Positions 47,506 through 58,128 of a stretch of DNA of 64,000 bases are shown here, in pieces (positions within the stretch are counted from its first letter, which is position 1; the number at the start of each line of letters is the position of its first letter). Source of the stretch: Chlorobium sp. (GTDB lineage: Bacteria > Bacteroidota > Chlorobiia > Chlorobiales > Chlorobiaceae); the NCBI GenBank assembly GCA_005862225.1, contig SZXV01000002.1, positions 434,001 to 498,000 on the forward strand. The letters are read 5' to 3'. The notes beneath the pieces are model-generated. The model ran no database searches and had not been told where the DNA came from. It worked only from the letters and a program-made list of their open reading frames with translations. Both the position numbers and the translations under genes were made by a program.

Positions 47506-47671
47506 TTTGGTGCTCCTTTTGAATTGGTTATGCCGGGAAGCAAATAACACCAACCATGTCCGGCTTCAAGGAAGGTGTGTTGTTGCATACAATTCAGAAA
47601 AAGAATCGTCTAACAAAAGATGAATGGGTGATATCTGCGTGAAAGATGTGCTTGATAAACGCACTATCTTA

Positions 47672-47699
47672 ATTATAGGGATATAAAATGATTTTTCAA
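47672..47699 (-). promoter_or_regulatory. sigma70-type promoter for the protease gene
   Basis: On the minus strand TTGAAA (47694-47699) and a consensus TATAAT (47672-47677) are separated by 16 bp. It lies just downstream of the bchE terminator and would give a 5' leader of about 160 nt before the protease start. Confidence 0.6.
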
Positions 47700-47710
47700 A
47701 AAAGCTGTGG

Positions 47711-47751
47711 ACATGAAAAAGCCCTTCGTTTTCGGAAGGGCTTTTTCATGT
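47711..47751. terminator. terminator downstream of bchE
   Basis: A perfect 17-bp stem (47711-47727 with 47735-47751) around a 7-base loop includes A-runs and T-runs, so it can work in both directions. It ends bchE 19 bp after its stop and insulates the protease gene behind it. Confidence 0.9.
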
Positions 47752-47769
47752 CTATGACGTTAGAAATGC

Positions 47770-49410
47770 TCAGCAGTTGCGAACAGTTGAAGAGGTACGA
47801 TCCTTGATGGTGGTCTCGTCAAACTCGTCCCAGTTGTGCTCGTCATGCTCACGCTGGTAACCAGCCTCTTTCAGCCCGAAGCTCATGTCGGCGACCATTT
47901 CAGGGCGAAGTTCCTTGAGGTTCTTTACCTCATTCTGCGTCAGAATTCTCGCCTTGTCAAAGCCAAGGTCAATCTCGATTTTGCGGTTCTTGGTCTTGAC
48001 GCGGTCGATGTCGTAGAAGCGTTTGGTAATGGTGGTCTGTGCAAACGCCTTGAGACAGCCAAGCATGTACTTGCGGACATAAGGATCCTTGATCCATGGG
48101 TAGCCAAAAAAGGTTTTGCGTGCGTAGAATCGTGCATAGGATTTCAGCACAAGTTTCAGCACATCCTCACGCTCCATGTTATCAGGCTTGATAATTGGCG
48201 TCACAAAGTTGTATTTGGAGTAGTCGCGCACCTCCACTCTGTCTCCAAGCTCCTTGAAGAGGTCGGAGAAGGGCCATGGGGTGTAGATGGTCCAGTTGGC
48301 CATATCGGGATCCCAGTCTTTGCAGAGCTGGTAAGTCTCTTCAATGGTTTCAGGCGTTTCGTGTTCAAGACCCATAACAAACTGTGCTTCAGCAACAATT
48401 CCATTTTTCTGCAGCAGCTTGATGGCAAGCTTGTTTTCCTCAATGGTCGTCTCTTTGCGGAAACGGTTCAGGTTCATCTGGCTGGCAGCTTCTGTGCCGA
48501 GCGATACATGGACAAGACCTGCCTTGCGGAAGAACGGCAGCAGATCGGCATCTCGCATGATGTCCGTCACGCGGGTGTTGATACCCCAGGTAACGTCAAG
48601 TTTGCGGTCGATAAGCTCTTGGCAGAGTGAAACAAACTTCTGCTTGTTGATGGTTGGCTCTTCATCAGCAAGGATGAAAAAGCCCACTTTGTGCTGTTTG
48701 ACCAGTACCTCAATTTCATCGACAAACAGCTTGGGACTGCGTGCACGGTAGCGACGCCAGAACTGCCACTGTGAGCAGAAGGTGCAGGTAAATGGACATC
48801 CTCTTGCAAAGTTTGGAACCGCAAGACGGCAGTTCAGAGGGGTGTAGATGTATTTATCCCAGTCGTAAAGGCTCCAGTCGGGGCTGAGGGTATCAAGATC
48901 CTCGATCACCGGATGTGCAGCCGTTGCAAACACTTTGCCGTCGTCATCGATATAGGCGATACCGGTAATCTCTCCACGGTTCTGTTTATCGGTTCCTGCG
49001 GCGATCTCCCTGATGAGGTTCACCGTCACCTCTTCACCTTCACCACGAACAACATAATCGGTTTCAGGTGCTTCGCTGAGTACCTGTGGGTACATGAAGG
49101 TTGAATGGATGCCACCCATGATCGTTCTGATCTTCGGATTCACCTTCTTGGCAAGCTTCATGATAGCCTGTGCCTTGAAAATCGAAGGAGTGATATTGGT
49201 TGTCATCACAACATCCGGCATGTTCTTGCGGATGATCTCCTCAATCTGGTCGTCAGGAATGTCGTCTGCCATGGCGTCAACAAATTTCACCTGATCGAAT
49301 CCTGCCTGTTTAAGGGCGCCACCGATATAGGCGACCCAGCTTGGCGTCCAGTTACCGGCTATTTCGGCTCCACCTGAATGGTAATTTGGCTGAACCATCA
49401 GTATTTTCAT
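47770..49410 (-). CDS. bchE: anaerobic Mg-protoporphyrin IX monomethyl ester cyclase
   Basis: The 546-residue enzyme closes the fifth ring of chlorophyll without oxygen. The amino-terminal part is a cobalamin-binding fold (about 1-140). The radical SAM cysteines are C205, C209 and C212 (RGCPFTCTFC). Motifs such as FFILADEEPTINKQKF and FVMGLEHETPETIEETY follow, with a long carboxy-terminal domain. An SD-like GGAGG precedes the ATG. It follows bchM by 148 bp, which leaves room for its own promoter. Confidence 0.97.
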   Translation of the reverse strand: MKILMVQPNYHSGGAEIAGNWTPSWVAYIGGALKQAGFDQVKFVDAMADDIPDDQIEEIIRKNMPDVVMTTNITPSIFKAQAIMKLAKKVNPKIRTIMGGIHSTFMYPQVLSEAPETDYVVRGEGEEVTVNLIREIAAGTDKQNRGEITGIAYIDDDGKVFATAAHPVIEDLDTLSPDWSLYDWDKYIYTPLNCRLAVPNFARGCPFTCTFCSQWQFWRRYRARSPKLFVDEIEVLVKQHKVGFFILADEEPTINKQKFVSLCQELIDRKLDVTWGINTRVTDIMRDADLLPFFRKAGLVHVSLGTEAASQMNLNRFRKETTIEENKLAIKLLQKNGIVAEAQFVMGLEHETPETIEETYQLCKDWDPDMANWTIYTPWPFSDLFKELGDRVEVRDYSKYNFVTPIIKPDNMEREDVLKLVLKSYARFYARKTFFGYPWIKDPYVRKYMLGCLKAFAQTTITKRFYDIDRVKTKNRKIEIDLGFDKARILTQNEVKNLKELRPEMVADMSFGLKEAGYQREHDEHNWDEFDETTIKDRTSSTVRNC

Positions 49411-49487
49411 CGGTCTCCATCCTCCAGATATATTTATTACAAAAAGTGATTACACTTGCGAAACGACGTAAACTTCGTCTTGACTTT

Positions 49488-49518
49488 ATTATAAAAGCCC
49501 TTGTTCCCGAATTTACAA
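49488..49518 (-). promoter_or_regulatory. possible promoter for bchE
   Basis: In the gap between bchM and bchE, the minus strand shows TTGTAA (49513-49518) and a consensus TATAAT (49488-49493) separated by 19 bp, slightly longer than ideal. Just downstream are short inverted arms GACG/CGTC. It is weak evidence that bchE can be transcribed apart from bchM. Confidence 0.35.
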
Positions 49519-49558
49519 TTAATTTATAGAATTTTCATAGGCTTTTCGTTCAACCCGT

Positions 49559-50257
49559 TTACTTGTGCGATGCGTTCATCAGCATGGTATGATAAAACCC
49601 GAAACTTATCTTTTCTCTGGATTTTACCTGCATGCCCGCAGCGGCCATAGCATTCTGCATTTCCTCATCGCGGATCATCTGTATGGTTGTGCGACGCTCT
49701 TTTTTCGGGAAATAACCACCAAGCCAGTGCTGGAAGGCAAGAATTTTATTGTAGGGGGCATAGGTGAAAATAATAGAACCTTTTGTGAGACTGCTAAGGT
49801 TCTGGAACGCCTGGGCAAAACCTTCAGCCGGGTAATGAATCAGAACGTCAAAGCAGACGACGGCATCATAAGTGCCGCTGACTGATTCGATGGTATTAAC
49901 TTCAAACTCAATGTTTTTATGTACTCCTTGTTTAATGGCTTCAGCTTTTGCCTTGTCTACCATCTGTGAAGCAATATCGACCGACTTTACCTTGTATCCC
50001 TCTTTCGCAAGTCTGATGCTGAAAAGACCTGTTCCGCAACCAGCGTCAAGTACCGTCGCCCCTTTTGGCAGACCAAGTTGCTGAAGCCAGTCGAATGCCT
50101 TGTCCATCATGACGGCATGGCCCTGACGAACAGTATTGCGTACGGAAGAGAGTTTATCATCTCCGTAAATTGATGCCCATCGTTGAAAGCCCTGACCGTT
50201 GAAATACGAACGGAGCATTTTTTTGTGTTCTTCAGCATTGAAAGTAGAGCTGCTCAT
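49559..50257 (-). CDS. bchM: Mg-protoporphyrin IX methyltransferase
   Basis: The 232-residue class I SAM methyltransferase esterifies the ring C propionate. The SAM site is [21 protein letters not shown] (about 67-87), followed by [14 protein letters not shown] and CFDVLIHYP. It lies 57 bp after the BchS-like gene and ahead of bchE, so consecutive pathway steps are encoded in order: chelation, methylation, cyclisation. Confidence 0.95.
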   Translation of the reverse strand: MSSSTFNAEEHKKMLRSYFNGQGFQRWASIYGDDKLSSVRNTVRQGHAVMMDKAFDWLQQLGLPKGATVLDAGCGTGLFSIRLAKEGYKVKSVDIASQMVDKAKAEAIKQGVHKNIEFEVNTIESVSGTYDAVVCFDVLIHYPAEGFAQAFQNLSSLTKGSIIFTYAPYNKILAFQHWLGGYFPKKERRTTIQMIRDEEMQNAMAAAGMQVKSREKISFGFYHTMLMNASHK

Positions 50258-50314
50258 AGTATAAGTTTTGACGGTTGTGTTTTTTACTCTTTACAATATA
50301 GTGATGCAGGTGGC

Positions 50315-53300
50315 TTAATGGTTAATCCCTTCAATTCTTGATTCAAGATCTGCGTAAAGCTCCTGTAGTTCTTCAATAGTGCTCTCATCAGCCTCCCAGA
50401 ATCCCCGGGAATGAGCTTCAAGCAGTCTTCGGGTCATGGAGATGGTTGCATGGGGGTTAAGACTGGCAAGACGTTCAAGCATGGCTTTGTCATGCAGAAA
50501 GGTTTCATTGAACTGGTCATAGGTCCAGTTTTTTACAGCCGATGCTGTGGCGCTCCATCCATAGGTGTTGCTGAGATGCGACTCAATCTCCCTTACTCCC
50601 TCATACCCGTGTTCGAGCATGGCTTCATACCATTTCGGATTCAGCAATTTGGTACGTGCCTCAAGTGAGACCATCTTTTCAAGTGAACAGATGCGCTGCT
50701 TTTTCCCTGTTCCATCAATATCTCCGACCATGACCGCTGGCTTTGCCTTGCTGAGGTGCTCCACGGTTTTTGAAACTCCACCAAGATACTCATAATAATG
50801 ATCAATATCAGAAATACCGATTTCGTAGCTGTCGATATTCTGAAAGGTGAGAGTGACATGACGGAGGGCGGATCGCAGTGCGTCAGGGCACTCATGCCAC
50901 TCTCCAGTTGGTGTTATGGCAAAACTTTTGCGACTGACAAAAGCGTCGGCAAGTTGGTTATCCTCTTCCCAGGTGCTGCTTTCAACCAGATGGTTTACAT
51001 TTGCCCCATAGTTTCCGGGAGCGTTCGAATAGACCCGGTTGGAGGCTTCCTCAAAAGAGCAGCCTCTCTCGGCCATCTCCTGCTGCACATGCTTTCGAAT
51101 GAAGTTCATCTCATCCGACTCATTGGCTGCCGCCGCGAGCCGTGCCGCCTGATCGAGTAATTTGACCTGTACGGAGAGCAGATCGCGGAAAATGCCGCTG
51201 ATGGTCATAATGACGTCAATACGCGGACGTCCAAGTTCCGCAAGAGGGATAAGCTCGACCAGCCCGATCTTGCCCAGTTCATCGGTTTTAGCCCTTGCAC
51301 CCATAAGCGCAAGTGCCTGTGCAACTCCTTCTCCGTCACTCTTCAGATTATCTGTTCCCCAAAGGATCAAGGCAATTGATTCAGGGTTTTTTCCGCTCTC
51401 TTTTCGGTACTGCAACAGCAACTCTTCAGCCGACAGCTTGCCTGCCTGTTGCGCAAAACTTGAAGGAATAGTGTAGGGATCCAGACTGTGAATGTTTCTT
51501 CCGGTTGGGACAATGTCAGGGTTCCTGACAAGATCATTACCGGGTGATGGAGGCGTATACTTTCCCTCAAGGGCATGCAGTACTGCGTTCAGTTCGTTGT
51601 TTTCAGCAAGATTTATGAGAACAATATTCAGAAATTGCCACAAGCGATTGAGTTCTGGCGGTTTGATTCCTGTTTCATGGTGCAGATAGTTGTCGGCCTC
51701 CTCTTTTCTGACGATAAAGCTTCCTTCCAGCAACGTCGACATTGGCAAGGTGCTGGTTGTGTCGAAATGCCCTGTAAAGCGCTTGACAGCTTCCCGGCTG
51801 ATTGTCGTTATCTGCCGCCATCTCTGCTGGGCTTCATGGTTATCAGCCAGATGCTCTGCCAAACGATGGTAATCATACTTTAAATGGTTGCTGATGAGCT
51901 CGGGCAGGGATTTTCCATCAAGCTCGGGGCGGCTATGTTCTGCCAGAAGTGCCAGATGATCGCCGACGCTTTCCGGTGAAGGCGCTTCGCCCATGATATG
52001 CAACCCAAGCGGAATCATGCGCTCCTCAATGGTGTAGAGTTCACTGTAGAGCCGCGAGATATAGTTTTCTGCCGGCATCTCAATAGTGCTGCCATCAATG
52101 TCGAGAGCGACTGAGAGTTCCCTGATCTCTTCAAAAACTTCATCCGATGGAGAGTTTCTGAAGCTTGCTACCAGTTCTTTCAGTTTTTGCAATCCCTTGT
52201 AAAGCCCGGAGTGTTCAAGAGGTGGGGAGAGGTAGCTCACCAGTGTGGCCAAGCCACGGCGTTTGGCAATAGCCCCTTCACTCGGATTGTTGACGCAGTA
52301 ACAGTAAAAGTTCGGAAGGCTGCCGATAAGCAGCTTTGGCCAACAGGAGCTTGAAAGCCCGACCTGTTTGCCGGGCATAAACTCAAGGGCGCCGTGAGTG
52401 CCGAAGTGCAGCACGGCATCCGCGTCAAAGCATTGTTCAATCCAGGTGTAGAAGGCGGCAAAAGCATGGTTTGGTGCGGCGTCCTTTGCCATCAGCAGGC
52501 GCATTGGATCGCGTTCGTAGCCAAAACTCGGCTGCTGGCCGATAAAAATGTTGCCCAGTGAACAGCCGAGAATATGAAAATGCTTACGGTCATTGAGGAT
52601 TTCGCCGGGAGCATCGCCCCAGAAGGGTTCGATTCTCTCAAAGGAAGGGAAGAGTTTGCGGTACTCCTCAACAGGCAAATGTGCGTCAACATTGCCGTCA
52701 GTGCCATACATCAGACGGTTTCCTTCAAGCAGTCGCTCTCTCAGCGCATCAGTTGTTTCCGGCACTTCAACATGGTATCCTGCTGCTCTCATCTCCTTGA
52801 GAAGGCGGTGAAGGCTTTCAAAAACATTGAGATATGCAGCAGTTCCTGCATTGCCGAGATTCGGGGGAAAATTAAAGAGAACAATGGCAATTTTTTTGTC
52901 GGCCGTTTTTTTCTCCTGCAACCTGAGGAGCCGCTGTACCCGACCTGTAATAATGCGAATTTCCTCTTGAAGCGGGATGGTGCGATCACTTCCACTTTCG
53001 GTGCCAGCGTACACCAGTGGCTCAATAGAACCATCCAGTTCAGTAACGGCAACACTCAGCGCTGTCTGAAGTGGAGTGAGGCCCAGATTGCTGTCGCGCC
53101 ACTGTTCAATAGGCTGAAAAGAGAGCGGAATAAGGTTCAGGCAGGGGACATCAAGCTTTTTCAGCACAATAATTGTTTCAGCGGCCTTGCTTTCGGCAGG
53201 GCCCCCGACAAGTGAAAATCCGGTTGAATTTATTAACAGTGAAAGTTTCAGGGAACCGGGAGTTTCAGGATTGAAAAAGCGTTCAAGAGCTGGTCTGAAA

Positions 53301-54139
53301 TCAAGACCACCACTGTATGCGATGCAGCTTTTTATTCCATTTGATTCAAAAGAGTGAACCAGAGAGTTCAGGTGATCCATGTTCTTGCCGAGGACGGTCG
53401 AGCGCATGGCAAGAATGATCACCTCTCCGTTGTTCAGCTTTGACTTGTTTTTCCTTTGCCACTCAAGAAACGGTTGGGCTGCAAAAAATGGTTCAGGTGC
53501 ATCGGGGTGGCAGATAGCAGCATCAGGATAAAAGAGAGGGTCTTTTTGTGGCAGTTTTCCCTTCCAGCCGGGCACGTATCGCTCTACCAGAAGGGAGAGA
53601 AAGCGCTCCATGTTTTCCTGGGAACCGTTGAGCCAGAACTGGTGGGCAGCAATAAATGTATGGATATCGCGGGCCTTGCCTGGAATGAACTTCATCACCT
53701 TGCTGACACTTCGAACCAGTGCAAGTTGTCGCTGGCTTTCTCCATGGCTCTGCCTGGGCATCAGTTTTTCTGCCCATTGCTTGAAGACACTTGTCTCTTT
53801 TTGCTCCTCTTTTTTTGGCTTGCGGAGTGAAAACTTTCCGACTCTTGTCTGGGTGATAAGGGCCGGGTTGCTGGTGATCATGCAGACCGGGCAGGATAAC
53901 CCCTCAAGAAGTTTCTCGAGCGGTCGAACAACCTCTTCGCTGAAAAGCATCGAACCAAACACAAAATCAGCGTTCGGAAAAGTTTGTTCCAGCGTTTCCC
54001 AGAGTTTTTTACTGTTATGGAGACCAAGACTGAAGACCGAAACCTCCAGACCGATGTTGAACGTTCTGTTCAACTCAACAGCAGCAGCCTTCAGCGCGCT
54101 GTTGTTGGTGGCCTCCATAGTAAGGAACACAAAGTGCAT
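50315..54139 (-). CDS. bchS: Mg-chelatase H-subunit paralog, BchS-like
   Basis: The 1274-residue protein is a CobN/BchH-type subunit that binds protoporphyrin for magnesium insertion by the BchI/BchD motor. Visible landmarks are the amino terminus [40 protein letters not shown] near residue 577, the [12 protein letters not shown] segment, [13 protein letters not shown], and the closing [11 protein letters not shown]. It differs from its upstream neighbour throughout, so it is an old paralog. Green sulfur bacteria carry BchH, BchS and BchT; position next to bchH suggests BchS. It starts 29 bp after bchH. Confidence 0.85.
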   Translation of the reverse strand: MHFVFLTMEATNNSALKAAAVELNRTFNIGLEVSVFSLGLHNSKKLWETLEQTFPNADFVFGSMLFSEEVVRPLEKLLEGLSCPVCMITSNPALITQTRVGKFSLRKPKKEEQKETSVFKQWAEKLMPRQSHGESQRQLALVRSVSKVMKFIPGKARDIHTFIAAHQFWLNGSQENMERFLSLLVERYVPGWKGKLPQKDPLFYPDAAICHPDAPEPFFAAQPFLEWQRKNKSKLNNGEVIILAMRSTVLGKNMDHLNSLVHSFESNGIKSCIAYSGGLDFRPALERFFNPETPGSLKLSLLINSTGFSLVGGPAESKAAETIIVLKKLDVPCLNLIPLSFQPIEQWRDSNLGLTPLQTALSVAVTELDGSIEPLVYAGTESGSDRTIPLQEEIRIITGRVQRLLRLQEKKTADKKIAIVLFNFPPNLGNAGTAAYLNVFESLHRLLKEMRAAGYHVEVPETTDALRERLLEGNRLMYGTDGNVDAHLPVEEYRKLFPSFERIEPFWGDAPGEILNDRKHFHILGCSLGNIFIGQQPSFGYERDPMRLLMAKDAAPNHAFAAFYTWIEQCFDADAVLHFGTHGALEFMPGKQVGLSSSCWPKLLIGSLPNFYCYCVNNPSEGAIAKRRGLATLVSYLSPPLEHSGLYKGLQKLKELVASFRNSPSDEVFEEIRELSVALDIDGSTIEMPAENYISRLYSELYTIEERMIPLGLHIMGEAPSPESVGDHLALLAEHSRPELDGKSLPELISNHLKYDYHRLAEHLADNHEAQQRWRQITTISREAVKRFTGHFDTTSTLPMSTLLEGSFIVRKEEADNYLHHETGIKPPELNRLWQFLNIVLINLAENNELNAVLHALEGKYTPPSPGNDLVRNPDIVPTGRNIHSLDPYTIPSSFAQQAGKLSAEELLLQYRKESGKNPESIALILWGTDNLKSDGEGVAQALALMGARAKTDELGKIGLVELIPLAELGRPRIDVIMTISGIFRDLLSVQVKLLDQAARLAAAANESDEMNFIRKHVQQEMAERGCSFEEASNRVYSNAPGNYGANVNHLVESSTWEEDNQLADAFVSRKSFAITPTGEWHECPDALRSALRHVTLTFQNIDSYEIGISDIDHYYEYLGGVSKTVEHLSKAKPAVMVGDIDGTGKKQRICSLEKMVSLEARTKLLNPKWYEAMLEHGYEGVREIESHLSNTYGWSATASAVKNWTYDQFNETFLHDKAMLERLASLNPHATISMTRRLLEAHSRGFWEADESTIEELQELYADLESRIEGINH

Positions 54140-54168
54140 AAATGCAATCTCTCAATAACCTGTGATCT

Positions 54169-57100
54169 CTAAACCTCAATTCCCTCAAGGCGGTCTTCAA
54201 GGTCGGAATAAATCTCCTGTAACTTTTCAATCATGTCGGGGTCTGCACTCCACATACCGCGTCCACTTGCTTCAAGCATACGGCCTACAATGTTTTTGAA
54301 GGCTTTCGGATTCACCTTCATGAGGCGCTCGCGCATGTTTGGATCCATGGCGTAGGTCTCAGCCGCCTCTTTGTATACCCAGTCATCAACTCCTTTGGTG
54401 ACGGCATCCCATCCGAGCATATAGGTAAAGCGGTTGCTGATTTCGGCGGCGCCGCTATGCCCCTGGTCGAGCATTGTCTCGAACCATTTCGGATTAAGCA
54501 GTTTGCTGCGGAACTCCACCTTCAAGGCCTTGTCGGCATCGTCGATTTTTACATCCGCAGTAAAGGTCTCAACATAATTTAACTTGACATTGTCGCCCTT
54601 TGGATTGCGACGACGTGCCGAAAGTTGCAGTGCTCCCGATGAAGAGAAATAGCGGTCAATGTCGGTAATGCCGAACTCAGCCGAGTCAACCTGCTGCACC
54701 ACGCGATCCACAGTACTGAGAAGACCTTTGAGAATATCGGTCTGCTGATCTCCGTAGCGGTTGCCACCGTAGGCAAAACCGGTGCGCTTGATGAACATGT
54801 TGTCGAGATCCTCTTCCGATTCCCATGCTGAATCTTCGACCAGTTCTTCGACCTGTGAGCCATAAGCGCCGGGTGCCTGGGTGAAAAGACGCGATGTGGC
54901 GCTTTCAAAATCTTTCCCCTCTTTCAGGGCAGCGTCAACATGTTTTTTGATATGGTTCATCTCGTGCGGCTCAATTGCTTTTGCGGCATCTTTCACCAGC
55001 TTGTCAAGATGATCAACAAGCACGCCGAACGTATCACGGAAAATTGAGCTGATCTGGATCAGCACATCAATTCTTGGCCGTCCAAGCTTTTCAAGCGGTA
55101 CCAGACGGTAGTGGCTGATTTTGCCCTGGGCGTCATAGGCGGGCTCTGCGCCCATCAGGTGAATGATCACGGCAACCGCTTCGCCCTTGCTCTTGATGGT
55201 GTCAAGTCCCCAGAGTACCTGCGCGATTGTTTCGGGGTATTCACCGTTGTTCTCTTCAACGTGTCGGTTTAGGATGCTCTCAGCAATCTGTTTGCCGCGC
55301 TTGAAGGCAAGTTCAGAAGGAATGCGCCAGGGGTCAATGGCGTGAATGTTGCGCCCTGTCGGCAAAATACCTGCGCCATCGCGCACAAGATCACCGCCTG
55401 AACCTGAAGGAATGTACTCACCGCAGAGGGCTCTCAGGAAGCCTTTCATCTCATTGCGGTTGTCTTCAAGGGCCTTTTTAAGAGCCAGACCGTCGTGCAG
55501 TGCGCTGTTGATAGCCTCAGCCATCTCTGCTGTTGCCTTTCCTCCGCCGGTCATCTGGCTGAAAACGGTTGTCGGATTGGTTTGGCCAAAAATGCTCTTT
55601 TCGATAAACGCTCTGGTATGTTCGTCCACTGTTTCACGGACGGTCATGGCCTGCTGTTCACCCTTTCGGGCGAGGGTGGCAAGGGTGGCGTAATCGCCCC
55701 AGGCTTTGTCTTCACCGATAGCCTGCATGATGACTGATGGCAGCGACCTTTCATTGCCGCGCACCTTCAGATACTCAGTGATGGTGGTTACCTGGGTTTC
55801 AAGCTTCGGTGTTTCGCCAAAAACGTGCAGCGAGTTTGAAATCAGACGACCCTCAAGCTCCATCATATAGGTGTAGAGGCGACTGATATAGTCCTGGAAG
55901 TTTTCTCCCTGAACACGCGGACAGTCGTCCGTCAAATTGAGCTGCTGTGCCTTGTTGATGATGACCTCTTCTGTCTCAGCATCTGCTGTCGTCTCAAGCC
56001 CGCGCTCGCGATAATCGTTCAGCATCTCCTTGAAGGCAGGCAGCTCCTTGTAGAGACCAGCACGAGCCAGCGGTGGAATATTGTGTGAAATCATCGTGGC
56101 GTAACCGCGACGTTTGGCGATGTTGGCCTCACTCGGGTTATTGATCGGATAAATATAGAAATGGGGTACCTCTCCGAGCAGCGCATCCGACCAGCAGTCG
56201 CCAGTGACGCCAAGCTGCAAACCAGGCATCCACTCCGCCGTGCCATGCATACCAATGTGCACCATCGCATGGGCTCCAAAAATGCGGCTGATCCAGCGAT
56301 AAAATGCGATATACTGATGGTGCGGGGTGTTCTCTTTGTCGAAGAGCAGTCGCATCGGATCTCCCTGAATACCAAGACGGGGCTGCACTCCGATAAAAAT
56401 GTTTCCAAGCGTGATGCCGCCAATAAAAAGCTTGTCAGGTTTGATTGGGGCAATTTCTCCGGGGAACCCGCTCCAGCGGCCTTCAATTCGTTCGCGCTCT
56501 CTGTTGCTGGTGATGCTGTTGAACTGTTCGCGGTCTATGGCAAAGCACTCCTGTTCGTGAGCCTGGATTTCGTAATCAGTGGCTTTGTCGAGCATTGAAA
56601 GCAAAACTTCAGGAGATTCAGGCAACTCTCCGACATTGTACCCTTCAGCGCGAAGCGTCAGAATAATGTTGTAAATGCTTTTTGGGACATCAAGCAGGGC
56701 GGCGCTGGCTTTTTTGCCCATACCCGGCGGATAGTCGTAGACAACCAGAGCAACTTTTTTATCCTTGTTGGGCACCTGGCGCAGTTCTGAAAACTTTTTG
56801 GCAAGTCCGGCAAGTCTGTCCAGTCGATCCGGAACGGTTTGCAGGCGCCCATCCTTGATGGCGCCGAGTACTACCGGGCAGACAGCTCCGTCCATTTCAG
56901 GGAGCGAATAGGTCATGGCCGATTGCAGCGGCACAACGCCTTGTGACTTCCAGGAGGTAAAGTCCTGAATAAAGAGAGGTTGGGAGACGACATAAGGGGC
57001 ATTGATCTTGCCGAGAATCTCTTCACGAGCGGCTGATGATGCGCCTGGAGTGGTTGCGCCAGCAGGGCCGCCAACAAAACCAAAGCCCATCATATTGATG

Positions 57101-57972
57101 AGCATGTCGATGTTGTTGTGGGTAAACCATTCTCTGGCGGCAACGTGTCCTTCAACACCCATCACAAAAACTGGCAGCGGATTGAGTCCTTTGGCCTCGA
57201 TCGCACGAATCGTATTATCTATATATTCTTTCTCCTGCAACAGATGTTTACGGAAAAAGAGCAGGCCGATGTTGCGTTTTTTTGTTGCGTTTCGGTCGCG
57301 TTTATGAAGCCATTTTTCGTAATGGTGCAGATCTTTCTGATACTCTGGTGCATCGGGGTGATAGAAGCCCATTGTCGGAACCTCCTGTACCTTCTCAACC
57401 TTGACACCAACCTCGAAGTATTCAGCCATAATATAGTTGAACATCGACGCCAGATTCTCGGTCGTAGGGTTCATCCAGTAGGTGTAGACCTGCATCCAGT
57501 TCTTGAAATCCTTAGCCTTTTTCGGAATCAGCGGCAGCATGGTGCGCATAATCTTAAGCAGCTTCATATAGCCGTAGAGCGCATCTTCGTCGCGTCCTTT
57601 AACCAGCATTTTTGCAACTTTTTTGACAATGTCAGGCATGCCGCTTCCGTCGCCCGAAACCACATAATTGCCAATTTTCGTCATCTGCATCACTTCAGGC
57701 ATCGACTCGTAGGCAAAAACTACCTTTACCTTTGACTTGTCGACCTGCTCCTGTAACCAGTCAGCCTGGCCTTTGAACTGAATCAGGGTGGTGAAAATAC
57801 AGTCGGCATTGTGAATAGCTTCGGCAGCTTCAGGGTTCTGATGTTCGAGATCCTGATCTGTCCATTGGGTCAGTTCGGCATGATCGGCTATTTTGGAGGT
57901 CACTTCGCGCCATACCCGCTGGTTGCATTGTTCCATCCCGACAATAGCGGCAATTCTTATTTTATCGTACAT
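54169..57972 (-). CDS. bchH: Mg-chelatase H subunit
   Basis: The 1267-residue protein is the canonical porphyrin-binding subunit. Landmarks are IRIAAIVGMEQCNQRVW at the start, MVHIGMHGTAEWMPGLQLG near residue 565, INNPSEANIAKRRGYATM, GRNIHAIDPWRIPS, and SDLEDRLEGI at the end. It loads protoporphyrin IX for Mg insertion. It opens the bchH-bchS-bchM(-bchE) cluster. The TonB receptor gene upstream is separated from it by a strong terminator, so the cluster must have its own promoter in the 83-bp gap. Confidence 0.93.
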   Translation of the reverse strand: MYDKIRIAAIVGMEQCNQRVWREVTSKIADHAELTQWTDQDLEHQNPEAAEAIHNADCIFTTLIQFKGQADWLQEQVDKSKVKVVFAYESMPEVMQMTKIGNYVVSGDGSGMPDIVKKVAKMLVKGRDEDALYGYMKLLKIMRTMLPLIPKKAKDFKNWMQVYTYWMNPTTENLASMFNYIMAEYFEVGVKVEKVQEVPTMGFYHPDAPEYQKDLHHYEKWLHKRDRNATKKRNIGLLFFRKHLLQEKEYIDNTIRAIEAKGLNPLPVFVMGVEGHVAAREWFTHNNIDMLINMMGFGFVGGPAGATTPGASSAAREEILGKINAPYVVSQPLFIQDFTSWKSQGVVPLQSAMTYSLPEMDGAVCPVVLGAIKDGRLQTVPDRLDRLAGLAKKFSELRQVPNKDKKVALVVYDYPPGMGKKASAALLDVPKSIYNIILTLRAEGYNVGELPESPEVLLSMLDKATDYEIQAHEQECFAIDREQFNSITSNRERERIEGRWSGFPGEIAPIKPDKLFIGGITLGNIFIGVQPRLGIQGDPMRLLFDKENTPHHQYIAFYRWISRIFGAHAMVHIGMHGTAEWMPGLQLGVTGDCWSDALLGEVPHFYIYPINNPSEANIAKRRGYATMISHNIPPLARAGLYKELPAFKEMLNDYRERGLETTADAETEEVIINKAQQLNLTDDCPRVQGENFQDYISRLYTYMMELEGRLISNSLHVFGETPKLETQVTTITEYLKVRGNERSLPSVIMQAIGEDKAWGDYATLATLARKGEQQAMTVRETVDEHTRAFIEKSIFGQTNPTTVFSQMTGGGKATAEMAEAINSALHDGLALKKALEDNRNEMKGFLRALCGEYIPSGSGGDLVRDGAGILPTGRNIHAIDPWRIPSELAFKRGKQIAESILNRHVEENNGEYPETIAQVLWGLDTIKSKGEAVAVIIHLMGAEPAYDAQGKISHYRLVPLEKLGRPRIDVLIQISSIFRDTFGVLVDHLDKLVKDAAKAIEPHEMNHIKKHVDAALKEGKDFESATSRLFTQAPGAYGSQVEELVEDSAWESEEDLDNMFIKRTGFAYGGNRYGDQQTDILKGLLSTVDRVVQQVDSAEFGITDIDRYFSSSGALQLSARRRNPKGDNVKLNYVETFTADVKIDDADKALKVEFRSKLLNPKWFETMLDQGHSGAAEISNRFTYMLGWDAVTKGVDDWVYKEAAETYAMDPNMRERLMKVNPKAFKNIVGRMLEASGRGMWSADPDMIEKLQEIYSDLEDRLEGIEV

Positions 57973-58055
57973 AGAATTACAAAAGATGTGCGTTTGCTTG
58001 TGGTTTTAAAAGGATTGCAAAATGTAATAAAATCCCTTGATGTAAACTAACGATT

Positions 58056-58094
58056 AAAAAAAGAGCCAGCCCCTGATGGTTCAGGGGCTGGCTC
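58056..58094 (-). terminator. terminator after the TonB-dependent receptor gene
   Basis: A perfect 14-bp GC-rich stem (58063-58076 with 58081-58094) with a four-base loop is followed on the minus strand by seven T residues. It ends the receptor transcript before bchH. Confidence 0.93.
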
Positions 58095-58128
58095 GGGTAA
58101 TCCTGATTTTTAGTTGCTTACAGCTTTC

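Noticed and set aside
47836-48630. Long plus-strand frame of 264 codons opposite bchE
   Set aside because: It lies wholly within the strongly conserved bchE gene on the other strand and has no recognisable domain; it is a shadow of codon bias.
52574-53215. 213-codon plus-strand frame inside the BchS-like gene
   Set aside because: It is antisense to a conserved coding region, with no ribosome-binding site or family resemblance.
50315-57972. Tandem bchH/bchS as an assembly duplication
   Set aside because: The two proteins differ throughout their length, so they cannot be a duplicated contig end.
57973-58055. bchH promoter
   Set aside because: Several AT-rich hexamers are present, but none gives a -35/-10 pair with acceptable spacing, so I do not annotate one.
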